Made by a program: the position numbers and the translations under genes. Below the pieces are notes generated by a model, which saw only the letters and a program-made list of their open reading frames with translations, did no database searches and was not told the DNA's origin. Shown one piece after another: positions 7,361 through 14,962 of a stretch of DNA of 64,000 nucleotides (its first letter is position 1; every line of letters begins with the position of its first letter). The stretch comes from an uncultured Prevotellaceae bacterium (lineage in GTDB: Bacteria > Bacteroidota > Bacteroidia > Bacteroidales > Bacteroidaceae): contig CACYME010000008.1 in assembly GCA_902775475.1 (NCBI GenBank), positions 1 to 64,000 on the forward strand, read 5' to 3'.

Positions 7361-9103
7361 ATGCCTAACAATCTTATTGTAAACCAGAAGTCTGTCCGCG
7401 ACCTGTTTCAGGACAACAAGACAGACTTCTTGATTCCTGACTACCAGCGACCATACGCCTGGGGGAAGGAAGAGTGCGGAACGCTATGGGAGGACATCTT
7501 CGAGTTTGCCATCCCCGATGCTGATGCCACTAAATTCGACGATAACAAGGAAGAATACTTCCTCGGTCCCATTGTGACTTTCCTGAATACGGAGAATCAA
7601 TTGGAAATCATCGATGGCCAGCAGAGGCTTACCACGCTGATGCTACTACTACGGGCCTTCTATGACTACTTTGCCAACATGCAGGATGAAAATGCCATAA
7701 AGACCAAAGAAGCCATCGGTAAATGTATCTGGAAGACAAATCCTTTTGGTATCCCCGACAAGCAGTCGCTGAAGATAAATTCCGAAGTGGCAACAGATAA
7801 CGACAAAGAAGAGTTCCTCGACATTCTTCGTACTGGCGAGGTCGGCGAAAAGCAAAAGAGCCGCTATGCAGAAAACTTCCGCTTTTTCCAGCAGAAGATT
7901 CAGGAGTTCCTGTTTAAGTTTCCTGCTTATTTCGCTTATCTCCCAATCCGCATCTTGAACAACTGCATCCTGCTGCCTATTGAAGCCGAGTCGCAAGACA
8001 CAGCCCTGAGGATATTCTCAACGCTGAACGACCGTGGACTGCCGCTGTCGGACTCCGACATCTTCAAGGCGCAGTTCTACAAGTTCTATTCTGGCAAAGG
8101 ACAGAAGGATACATTCATCGACCAGTGGAAAAAGTTAGAAGAACTCTGCGGTCAGATATTCCAACCGAAGAAGGGCACGCCGCTTGATGAGATTTTCACC
8201 CGCTACATGTACTTCGTGAGAGCCAAACGTGGCAACAAGAACACTACGACAGAAGCCCTGCGCAAGTTCTACGAACAAAATGGATACTCGCTTCTAAAGG
8301 AAGAGCAGACCTTTGAGAATCTGAAAGACTTAGCTGACTTTTGGAACGACGTAGCTAACCAGGACCGCGAACGGTTCTCTGACCGGGTGCTTCGCCGTCT
8401 GTTTGTTCTTAACTATGCGCCTAATGGTATGTGGACCTACTTTGTGTCCGTGTACTACATGCGGCACAAGGATGAGGATTTCATGAACAATGACGAAGCA
8501 TTCTACTTATTCCTCGACAGAATGACAGCTTTCATCTGGGCTTACTCCATCTATCGCCCTGGTGTCAACTCCCTGCGCACACCTTTATATCAGGAAATGA
8601 TTAATATCGTAGAGGAGAAACCTGTGGAGTTCAAGGAGTTTAAGTTCAATGAAGACGAGTTGCGCAACCTGATGAATGCCTACGACTTCTACAACCAGCG
8701 CCCCATCACAAAGTCGATGCTGGCTTGGTGGGCCTTCAATGACGATAGTCAGGAGCTGCTGAACAATGATACGCCTTTCGACATAGAGCATATCTTTGCC
8801 AAGAACCGTGCCAGATATGAACCGATGGAAAATGTGCGCAATTTGGAATTGCTGGGTAACAAAGCTCTCTTAGAGAAGAAAATCAACATTGGTGCTTCCT
8901 ACTACAAGTTTGCCGACAAGAAACGGTTCTATCAGGGCTATACCACCAACCAGGGCGCGAAGAAAGAAGGAACCAATGTGGTTGAACTATCCAAGATGGC
9001 CTGCGACCGCACTGACTTCAGCGAGCTGGATATTCACGTCCGCCACAAAGAAATCATCGAAGGATTCATTGAATATCTGCGAAAGAGCAACTTATTGCAA
9101 TAA
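7361..9103 (+). CDS. DUF262/DUF1524 protein (GmrSD-like)
   Basis: The protein has 580 aa. The N-terminal DUF262 domain has IPDYQRPYAW (25-34) and the signature DGQQRLTTL (85-93), a ParB-like nucleotide-binding fold. The C-terminal DUF1524 region has DIEHIF at 474-479 (H477) followed by NLELLGNKALL, which fits the His-Me-finger nuclease half. This architecture is that of single-chain GmrSD-type modification-dependent (type IV) restriction enzymes and related phage-defence proteins. It follows a small secreted-protein gene by 2 bases. Defence is an inference from the family; nothing here shows which modification it would recognise. Confidence 0.85.
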   Translation: MPNNLIVNQKSVRDLFQDNKTDFLIPDYQRPYAWGKEECGTLWEDIFEFAIPDADATKFDDNKEEYFLGPIVTFLNTENQLEIIDGQQRLTTLMLLLRAFYDYFANMQDENAIKTKEAIGKCIWKTNPFGIPDKQSLKINSEVATDNDKEEFLDILRTGEVGEKQKSRYAENFRFFQQKIQEFLFKFPAYFAYLPIRILNNCILLPIEAESQDTALRIFSTLNDRGLPLSDSDIFKAQFYKFYSGKGQKDTFIDQWKKLEELCGQIFQPKKGTPLDEIFTRYMYFVRAKRGNKNTTTEALRKFYEQNGYSLLKEEQTFENLKDLADFWNDVANQDRERFSDRVLRRLFVLNYAPNGMWTYFVSVYYMRHKDEDFMNNDEAFYLFLDRMTAFIWAYSIYRPGVNSLRTPLYQEMINIVEEKPVEFKEFKFNEDELRNLMNAYDFYNQRPITKSMLAWWAFNDDSQELLNNDTPFDIEHIFAKNRARYEPMENVRNLELLGNKALLEKKINIGASYYKFADKKRFYQGYTTNQGAKKEGTNVVELSKMACDRTDFSELDIHVRHKEIIEGFIEYLRKSNLLQ

Positions 9104-9123
9104 GCCTATCGTTCTATGCCTCT

Positions 9124-9162
9124 AAAAAGCCTGCCTAATCATCTGATTGGGCAGGCTTTTTT
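9124..9162. terminator. Bidirectional terminator between convergent genes
   Basis: AAAAGCCTGCCTAATC and GATTGGGCAGGCTTTT form a 16-bp stem with one mismatch and a 4-base loop (9141-9144), with A and T runs on either side. It separates the DUF262 gene from the convergent M3 peptidase gene. Confidence 0.9.
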
Positions 9163-9168
9163 ATGGGT

Positions 9169-11325
9169 TTATGTCTTCTTTATCCCGTTGCGCTTCAGCA
9201 GGGCGTCGATGGTGGGTTCGCCGCCACGGAAGTTCTTGTAGAGGGTCATGGGGTCGTCGGTGCCGCCACGCGAGAGGATGCAGTCGCGGAAACGCTGTGC
9301 CGTTTTCTGGTCAAAGATGCCGTGGCGCTTGAACACGGCGAAGGCATCGGCGTCGAGCACCTCGGCCCATTTGTAGCTGTAGTAGCCAGCGGCATAGCCT
9401 CCGGCCATGATGTGGCTGAACTGCGTGGTCATGCAGGTGTCGGTGCGCTGCGGGGTGATGATGGCCTTCTGCCAGGCTTTCTTCTCGAAGGCGATGATGT
9501 CATCGGCGAACTCGTCATGCTGGGTGTAGTAGGCCATGTCGAGCAGGCCGAAGCTCACCTGTCGCAGACAGGCCGTGGCGGCCATGAAGTTGCGGCTCTT
9601 CACGATGCGGCGAATCAGCTCGTCGGGCAGCGGCTCGCCCGTCTGGTAGTGGAAGGCGAAGGTGCGCAGGAACTCCTTCTCCACGGCGAAGTTCTCCATG
9701 AACTGCGAGGGCAGCTCTACGAAGTCCCAGAGCACGTTGGTGCCCGAGAGGCTCTCGAAGCGGCAATTGGAAAACATGCCGTGCAGGGCATGCCCGAACT
9801 CGTGGAGGAAGGTCTCCACCTCGCCGAGTGTCAGCAGTGCGGGTTTGTCGGGCGTGGGCTTCGTCAGGTTCATCACCACGCTGACGTGAGGACGGATGTT
9901 GAGAGTTGATGGTTGACTCTTATCTCTCAACTCACGAATCCACTGCCCCTGATACTGCGTCATCCAGGCACCGCCCTGCTTACCCTTGCGGGGATGGAAG
10001 TCGGCATAGAACACGGCAAGATAGCTGCCGTCGCGGTCCAACACCTCGTAGGCCTTCACGTCGGGATGATAGACGGGGATGTCCTTGTTCTCCCTGAAGG
10101 TGATGCCATAGAGGCGGGTGGCCAGTCCGAAGACGCCGTCGATGACCTTCTCCAGCTGGAAGTAGGGGCGCAGCATCTCGGCGTCGAGGTTATACTTCTT
10201 CAGCTTCAGCTTGTGCGAGTAGAAGCCGACGTCCCAGGGGTCAACGGCCCCCCCTACTGCCCCCGAGGGGGCTTCTATAGTTTTTTCGGCGGAGAAGTCT
10301 ATTGTAGCCCCCACGGGGGCAGAGGGGGGGGCTTTGGGGACCATCTTCTTCAATTCTGCCAATTCCTTGATGGCCGCAGGCTTATAGGCATCCACCAGCT
10401 GGTTGAGCAATCGGTAGACGCCACGCACGTTCTTCGCCATGCGGCGGCTCAGCACATAGTCGGCGTAGGTCTTGTAGCCCAGCAGCTGAGCAATCTCGCG
10501 GCGCAGGTTGATGAGGCGCTGGCAGATGGCCAGGTTGTTGCAGTCGTTGTCGTGGATGCCCTTGGTGTTATAGGCCATGTACATCTGCCGGCGCAGCTCG
10601 CGCTGGGTGCTGTAGGTCATAAAGGGCGAGTAGCTGGGTGCGTCGAGGGTGAACACCCAGCCCTCCTGCTGTCGCTGGCGGGCCTCCTCGGCAGCGGCGT
10701 CGATGGCCGTCTGGGGCAGACCGTCGAGCTGCGCCTCGTCGGTGATGTGCAGGCTGAAGGCCTTGTTCTCCTTCAGCAGGTTCTGCGAGAACTGCAGGCC
10801 CAGCAGCGAGGCCTCCTCGGTGAGCTGGCGCAGGCGCTCCTTGCCCTCCTTGTCGAGCAGGGCGCCACTGCGCACGAAGCCCTGGTAGCAGTCGTCCAGC
10901 AGGCGCTTCTCCTCGGCGGTGAGCCTGCGGTGGTGACGATGCACGTACCTCACGCGCTCAAACAGCTTCTCGTTCAGCCGCATGTCGTTGGCGTGCTGTG
11001 TCAGTATGGGGCTCATCTTCTGCGCCAAGGCGTCCATGTCGTCGTTGGTCTCTGCCGAGAGCAGGTTGAAGAACACGGTCGAGACGCGGTCGAGCAAGTC
11101 GTAGTAGCCGTTGTCATCGTCGTCCTTGTTGATGATGGTATTGTCGAACGTGGGCTTCGCCGGGTTGTTGATGGTCTTGTCGAGATACTCCTTGTCGCGG
11201 CGGATGCCCTCCATGAACGCCTCCTCATAGTCCTCCATGCGTATGCGGTCGAAGGGCACCGTGTCGTGCGGTGTCCCGTAGGACTCGAAGAACGGGTTCT
11301 TCCTTTTCTCTGTCACTTCACTCAT
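9169..11325 (-). CDS. M3-family oligopeptidase (peptidyl-dipeptidase Dcp-like)
   Basis: The protein has 718 aa with the M3 zinc motif HEFGHALHG (H508, E509, H512) and the downstream family sequence WDFVELPSQFMENF. There is no signal peptide, so it probably degrades oligopeptides in the cytoplasm. Two in-frame insertions are visible. Residues about 331-358 (APPSAPVGATIDFSAEKTIE, then APSGAVGGA) come from a GC-rich palindromic element at 10247-10334. Residues about 464-475 (ELRDKSQPSTLN) come from a second palindrome at 9898-9933, just before the conserved RPHVSVVMN. Both interrupt stretches otherwise like the family and add about 40 residues. The esterase gene lies 18 bases upstream on the same strand, so they form an operon. 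Confidence 0.93.
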   Translation of the reverse strand: MSEVTEKRKNPFFESYGTPHDTVPFDRIRMEDYEEAFMEGIRRDKEYLDKTINNPAKPTFDNTIINKDDDDNGYYDLLDRVSTVFFNLLSAETNDDMDALAQKMSPILTQHANDMRLNEKLFERVRYVHRHHRRLTAEEKRLLDDCYQGFVRSGALLDKEGKERLRQLTEEASLLGLQFSQNLLKENKAFSLHITDEAQLDGLPQTAIDAAAEEARQRQQEGWVFTLDAPSYSPFMTYSTQRELRRQMYMAYNTKGIHDNDCNNLAICQRLINLRREIAQLLGYKTYADYVLSRRMAKNVRGVYRLLNQLVDAYKPAAIKELAELKKMVPKAPPSAPVGATIDFSAEKTIEAPSGAVGGAVDPWDVGFYSHKLKLKKYNLDAEMLRPYFQLEKVIDGVFGLATRLYGITFRENKDIPVYHPDVKAYEVLDRDGSYLAVFYADFHPRKGKQGGAWMTQYQGQWIRELRDKSQPSTLNIRPHVSVVMNLTKPTPDKPALLTLGEVETFLHEFGHALHGMFSNCRFESLSGTNVLWDFVELPSQFMENFAVEKEFLRTFAFHYQTGEPLPDELIRRIVKSRNFMAATACLRQVSFGLLDMAYYTQHDEFADDIIAFEKKAWQKAIITPQRTDTCMTTQFSHIMAGGYAAGYYSYKWAEVLDADAFAVFKRHGIFDQKTAQRFRDCILSRGGTDDPMTLYKNFRGGEPTIDALLKRNGIKKT
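9898..9933 (-). repeat. In-frame palindromic insertion, family B, in the M3 gene
   Basis: The arms GTTGAGAG and CTCTCAAC flank a short centre. The segment encodes ELRD...STLN, the same peptide pattern as the family-B insertion in the GH97 gene at 44254-44330. Related GTTGAGAG/CTCTCAAC palindromes occur between genes at 62672-62831. Confidence 0.75.
10247..10334 (-). repeat. In-frame palindromic insertion, family A, in the M3 gene
   Basis: Two GC-rich half-units, each with a CCCCC(N)2GGGGG core, face each other (10247-10280 and 10299-10334) around CTATAG and CTATTG. The minus-strand translation ends KTIEAPSGAVGGA, which matches the family-A insertions in the GH89 (19401-19504) and GH97 (44404-44440) genes in the same frame. 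Confidence 0.85.
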
Positions 11326-11343
11326 TTGGTATTCATTTTATAA

Positions 11344-12342
11344 TTAATCTTTCAGTATGCCCGTCTCCTTCATCCACCGCTCGGCGATGTCGGTCCAGAG
11401 GGCGGTGCTCCCCGGCTGGTGGCGCAGGGCGATGGAGTGCTTGCCGAAGGGGAACACGTGCAGCGACGAGCGCACCACCCCACAGCGCTGCAGGGCGGCA
11501 TACATGGCCACCGAGTTGACCACGCTCACCGCGGGGTCGTCTCCGGCGTGGATGAGCAGCGTGGGCGGGTTCTGCGGCGTCACCTGCCGGTCCATCGAGA
11601 AGCGCTCCTGCCACGCGCGGTCACCACGGTGGCTGCCCAGCAGGCAGTCGCGGCTGCCCCGGTGGGTGATGCTGTCGGCCATCGAGACGACGGGACTGAC
11701 GAGGATGGCATAGTCGGGTCGGAAGCTGATGCCGTCGAGCGAGTCGCCGATGGCGCTCAGGTCGTCGGTGATGGTGCTCACGCAGGCGCACACATGGCCG
11801 CCGGCGCTGGTGCCCATCACGCCGATGCGCTGCGGGTCGATGCCGAACTCAGCGGCTCGGGCCCTCACTAAGCGGATGGCCCGCTGGGCATCCTGCGTGG
11901 GGGCGATGCTGCCGTCCACAAGGTCGGGCTGGTTGGGCAGGCGATGGAGCAGGATGAAGGCCGTCACGCCGAAGGTGTTGAACCACTTCGCCATCGAGAT
12001 GCCGCTCACCTCGTAGGCCTGCTTCACGTAGCCGCCGCCAGGGATGATGACCACGGCGGCCCCCGTGCGCTCCTCCTTCACGGGCTGGTAGACGTAGAGC
12101 CGGGGCTCGCCCGTGCGCCAGATGCGGTGGTTGAAGATGGAGTCGGTGGTGCCCCCTCCCGTGCTGTTGGGAGCGGTGCCTGTATCCCAGAGGTTGATGC
12201 GCTGGTGGCCCTCGGCGGCCATGTCCACAGTGTCGGCCACCGTGGGGGCCGTCTTTTTCCTGCGGCCCTCGGCCGTTGTCGTGCCGAGCAGGCCCAGCGC
12301 CAGCACAGCAACGAGGAGGATGCTATATTTTCTGCTGTCCAT
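11344..12342 (-). CDS. Secreted alpha/beta-hydrolase (carbohydrate esterase-like)
   Basis: The protein has 332 aa and a signal peptide (about 1-25). The fold is shown by the oxyanion segment IIPGGGY (99-105) and the nucleophile elbow GTSAGGH (S179). A GDDPAVS acid region and GKHSI near the C-terminus supply the likely Asp and His of the triad. The family (acetyl-xylan-esterase or BD-FAE-like) removes acetyl or feruloyl groups from plant polysaccharides. It is the first gene of an operon with the M3 peptidase. A minus-strand TAATTTTG promoter lies 23 bases upstream. The ester cleaved is not determined by the sequence. Confidence 0.85.
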   Translation of the reverse strand: MDSRKYSILLVAVLALGLLGTTTAEGRRKKTAPTVADTVDMAAEGHQRINLWDTGTAPNSTGGGTTDSIFNHRIWRTGEPRLYVYQPVKEERTGAAVVIIPGGGYVKQAYEVSGISMAKWFNTFGVTAFILLHRLPNQPDLVDGSIAPTQDAQRAIRLVRARAAEFGIDPQRIGVMGTSAGGHVCACVSTITDDLSAIGDSLDGISFRPDYAILVSPVVSMADSITHRGSRDCLLGSHRGDRAWQERFSMDRQVTPQNPPTLLIHAGDDPAVSVVNSVAMYAALQRCGVVRSSLHVFPFGKHSIALRHQPGSTALWTDIAERWMKETGILKD

Positions 12343-12364
12343 ATCGTCTCTTTTTTCCAGTCTG

Positions 12365-12372
12365 CAAAATTA
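12365..12372 (-). promoter_or_regulatory. -7 promoter element (TAATTTTG, minus strand)
   Basis: It lies 23 bases upstream of the esterase ATG and matches TAnnTTTG. No clear -33 element is visible. Confidence 0.6.
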
Positions 12373-12474
12373 CGATTTTTTCGCCGAAAGCCTCCCATCT
12401 TTTATATTAATAAAAACTAAAGTTTCGGAAGCATTATTGAACACAGAGCGCTTGAGAACGCCAATTATTCTTGA

Positions 12475-12568
12475 GTACGTGAGTCCACTTGAAAAAGCCC
12501 GTCACCTGCGCGTGATTTTGAAGCAGTATTGCTCATTGTTTGCCTTTTTCAAGTGGACTCAGTACGTA
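12475..12568. repeat. Inverted-repeat element R2, complete copy
   Basis: The terminal arms GTACGTGAGTCCACTTGAAA... (12475-12497) and its near complement (12544-12568) enclose a 46-base centre containing AAGCAGTATTGCTCATTG. Half of this element recurs at 23087-23141, where one arm and the centre are conserved. It is non-coding and intergenic. Confidence 0.75.
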
Positions 12569-12671
12569 TAGCTTAGCAGACAACAATGTTCATTCACGAC
12601 ACATTCGCGTTTCAGTCACAAACATGATGCGTGGCGCCGCAGACAAAGACACCCATTCTCGACCTCGAAAT

Positions 12672-13105
12672 TTGTCAAAAAACGCGAGCGTCGGAAAATT
12701 CTTGTTTCTTTACAAAATAATTTTTCAATCTACGCAAAAATCCTGCACATTTTCGCCCGTTTGTGCAGCTTTTCGCCGTAAAAGCACGTCTGTTTTTGCA
12801 AAAAAATCTGCACAAACCACCTTTTTTGTGCAATATTAGGCCAAAATTCTGCATCGAACTGCGTTTCTGCAAGCACGCCAAATTTTCAAAAGTCAACGCC
12901 GCAGAAAAATTTGGCGTTGACTTTTTTTCGCCGCTCGCCCGCTTTTTTGCCCATTTCGTTCGTAATCGACTGTAAAACAGCACCTTGCCCAAACCGCTCA
13001 AAACTCGCTCATTTTCGTCCAAAAGTTTTCTCGCGCAGAATTTTTGAAATATGAGGGCCTTTAATCCCTCTTTTTTGCCTCTTTTGTCAATATTTTTCAC
13101 ATTGA
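12672..13105 (+). repeat. Interspersed element R1, copy 2 (divergent)
   Basis: It has the same order of motifs as the other copies: GTCAAAA at the left, GCGTTTCTGCAAGCACGCC, the hairpin, TTTTCGTCCAAAAGTTTT, and TTTTGTCAATATTTTTCA at the right. The hairpin stem is AAAAGTCAACGCC (12888-12900) with GGCGTTGACTTTT (12913-12925), two pairs longer than in other copies, and the loop sequence is different. A 150-codon minus-strand ORF crosses it, but it is not conserved in the other copies. Confidence 0.7.
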
Positions 13106-13162
13106 CTTTACACCCATCTCGTCTCACTGCGGCAAGTTTGTAAAAGACTTTGGACTCGCGCA

Positions 13163-13200
13163 GAGACGCAGAGAGCGCAGAGTCTCGCAGAGAAGGGGGG
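13163..13200. repeat. CAGAGA-type low-complexity repeat arm
   Basis: The text AGAGACGCAGAGAGCGCAGA is a purine-rich repeat that immediately precedes the DUF4160-like fragment. A related CAGAGAGACAC...CTCTGTGTCTCTG pair sits inside the palindrome at 22765-23076. Confidence 0.45.
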
Positions 13201-13230
13201 GGAGGAGCAGGGAGAGTGAAGGAGAGAGCA

Positions 13231-13347
13231 CCGGCTAAGGTTATCTGGAATTTCCTGTTCTGGAATACCGACTACTACGAGAATCGTGCGCATGTGCATG
13301 TGGGCAAGAAGAGCACCGAACATCTTTGCAAGAAAAAAACAAAATAG
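13231..13347 (+). pseudogene. DUF4160-like gene fragment
   Basis: Codons in this stretch read VIWNFLFWNTDYYENRAHVH followed by VGKKSTEHLCK, resembling the start of DUF4160 proteins, whose signature is a hydrophobic strand then xHxHV. The frame then becomes lysine-rich and stops, and the 5' side is replaced by repeat sequence, so both ends are missing. DUF4160 genes often sit directly before DUF2442 genes, as here. The assignment is tentative. Confidence 0.4.
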
Positions 13348-13350
13348 CTT

Positions 13351-13638
13351 ATGTACAAGACAGAAGGATATTGGAACGTGACACCTCGCATCAAGCGGCT
13401 GTCGTTCCCTCGCAGAGGCAAGTTTCAGGTTGACCTGCAAGACGGTCGCTCCATCGTAATGCCAATTTCTGCTTTCCCCTCGTTGAAACGTGTACCCGTC
13501 AAAGAGCGCGGCAAGTGGTATCTGATGGGTGGTGGTGTGACTTGGGACAGTTGCCCTGAGGTCATTCACGTTGAGCAGATTCTGGGCAATTTCCAGAACT
13601 ATGCTCATGAGAGGAAAGAAGAGGACGGCATACGGTAA
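13351..13638 (+). CDS. DUF2442 domain protein
   Basis: This 95-aa protein has the DUF2442 pattern: FQVDLQDGRSIVMPISAFPS, then a WYLMGGGVTWD segment and a final hydrophobic helix. DUF2442 proteins are small, of uncertain role, and commonly paired with DUF4160 in what look like toxin-antitoxin-type cassettes. The upstream partner is broken. The ATG at 13351 is the only sensible start. The last 15 or so residues (YAHERKEEDGIR) may be read-through into foreign sequence. Confidence 0.7.
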   Translation: MYKTEGYWNVTPRIKRLSFPRRGKFQVDLQDGRSIVMPISAFPSLKRVPVKERGKWYLMGGGVTWDSCPEVIHVEQILGNFQNYAHERKEEDGIR

Positions 13639-13645
13639 AGCTCAA

Positions 13646-13933
13646 CAAGCTCTTCTATTTCATGCCGGCCTGGGCTACTCGAAGAACGTCGGTGGCGACA
13701 AGGGCAGCATCTTCCGCCTCGGAGCCACCGGCGGGGCCTACGGCGTGAACCTGCGCATACACCGCTTCAAAACCGACGAGCCCGAGGTGAAGTTCCGCGG
13801 CTACATTCCCGAATGGGAGGAGTACGACATCCCCTACCAGCTCAGCAAGCTGGCAGGTGAACGCATCGGTAGGACTAAGGCTATAAGGACTAAGGCTATA
13901 ACAGGAAAAACAGCGAGACGCCCACGACGCTGA
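13646..13933 (+). pseudogene. GC-rich gene fragment of unknown origin
   Basis: A frame with coding-like GC-rich codons reads LLFHAGLGYSKNVGGDKGSI and later YIPEWEEYDIPYQLSKLAG. It has no plausible start of its own: upstream it runs into an out-of-frame reading of DUF2442. It ends in a direct repeat and then the 3' end of the convergent DMT gene. I do not recognise the family; it is probably the C-terminal remnant of a larger gene. Confidence 0.4.
13869..13903. repeat. Short tandem repeat, two units of GGACTAAGGCTATAA
   Basis: Two adjacent copies lie at the boundary between the unknown gene fragment and the end of the DMT transporter gene. Confidence 0.7.
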
Positions 13934-14834
13934 TGACGGCGCCAACGACGGCACGCACGGTGATGGGCTGGCCGAAGAGCCACTTCGAGGGCAGCAGGAT
14001 GATGATGGGCGTCATGGCCATGATGGTGCTGGCAATGCCGGCGGCGGTGTACTGCACGGCCATCAGCGAGAAGCCCACGCCGATGAACGGCCCCGAGAAC
14101 ACGGCCACCACCATGGCCAGCAGGCCGCGGCGCTCCTTCAGGCTCTCGCGCATCCGACTGCCATGACCGCTCAGCAGCAACCACATAGAAAAACACAGCA
14201 ATCCCGCCACACAGCGAATCATGTTCGAACCGAAGGGCAGATAGCCCTCCACGGCTGTCAGCACCTCGGCAGGCACGTCCTGTTCATAGCAGTCGAGGCC
14301 CAGCTTGCTCAGCACCAGGCCCACGCCCTGCCCCAGTCCGGCACCGATGCCGAAGAGGACACCCTTCAGCGGCAGGTTCAGCGCCACATGGTGCTCCTCA
14401 TTGCGCCCCAGCACGCTGATGGCGATGCCCAGCAGCGTGACGCCCATGGCCAGCAGCGCCGTCCACGACAGCCGCTGCCCCAGCATCACCCACGCCGAGA
14501 GGGCGGTGAACATCGGCGCAAGCGTCATGAACAGCTGGCCCATGCGCGAGCCGATAGTGAGGTAGCTGTTGAACAGGCACCAGTCGCCGAAGAAATAGCC
14601 CACCACGCCCGAGGCCAGCAGCCACGCCCAAGCCGCCCCTCCGGCATAGACGGGATAGGGGGCGCCCAGCACAGCCCACATGAGCAACGCCGATAGCAGC
14701 AATGCAAGCGCCATTCGCCACACGTTCATCACCAGCACGCCCAACCGACGGCTACCCACTTCGCTGGCCAGCGCCGCCACCGTCCACGACATGGCCACGC
14801 CCAGGGATATCAGTTCGCCTAAGTATCTCATCAT
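13896..14834 (-). CDS. DMT-superfamily (EamA) transporter
   Basis: The protein has 312 aa from the ATG at 14834. It has about ten hydrophobic segments in two EamA-type halves, the first with GYFFGDWCLFNSYL and the second starting near LKGVLFGIGAGLGQG. The frame extends 20 codons upstream, but that part (CNFAP) is simply the translated promoter, with a minus-strand TAATTTTG at 14843-14850. It is a drug/metabolite-type permease of the inner membrane; the substrate is unknown. It is divergent from the GH106 gene. Confidence 0.85.
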   Translation of the reverse strand: MMRYLGELISLGVAMSWTVAALASEVGSRRLGVLVMNVWRMALALLLSALLMWAVLGAPYPVYAGGAAWAWLLASGVVGYFFGDWCLFNSYLTIGSRMGQLFMTLAPMFTALSAWVMLGQRLSWTALLAMGVTLLGIAISVLGRNEEHHVALNLPLKGVLFGIGAGLGQGVGLVLSKLGLDCYEQDVPAEVLTAVEGYLPFGSNMIRCVAGLLCFSMWLLLSGHGSRMRESLKERRGLLAMVVAVFSGPFIGVGFSLMAVQYTAAGIASTIMAMTPIIILLPSKWLFGQPITVRAVVGAVISVVGVSLFFLL

Positions 14835-14842
14835 AGAGGGCG

Positions 14843-14850
14843 CAAAATTA
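14843..14850 (-). promoter_or_regulatory. -7 promoter element abutting the DMT start
   Basis: TAATTTTG on the minus strand ends 8 bases before the ATG at 14834, so the transcript would have almost no leader. Confidence 0.55.
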
Positions 14851-14926
14851 CACATTTTTTGCGAGATATAGCACATAACGACACTTTTTTCCACCTTTTT
14901 ATTTCTTCCTTTTGCATTTATCTTAC

Positions 14927-14934
14927 TATCTTTG
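14927..14934 (+). promoter_or_regulatory. -7 promoter element (TATCTTTG) for the GH106-like gene
   Basis: It matches TAnnTTTG and lies 28 bases before the ATG at 14963, which supports that start over the upstream in-frame ATGs. Confidence 0.65.
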
Positions 14935-14962
14935 CATGCAAATAACGAAAAGGCGACTACTC

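Noticed and set aside
9913-11343. 476-codon plus-strand ORF opposite the M3 peptidase
   Set aside because: The minus strand carries the zinc motif and family sequence; the plus-strand frame is an antisense shadow of GC-rich codons.
12675-13127. 150-codon minus-strand ORF across R1 copy 2
   Set aside because: Lys/Phe-rich, spans repeat hairpins, and the same frame is interrupted or different in the other four copies.
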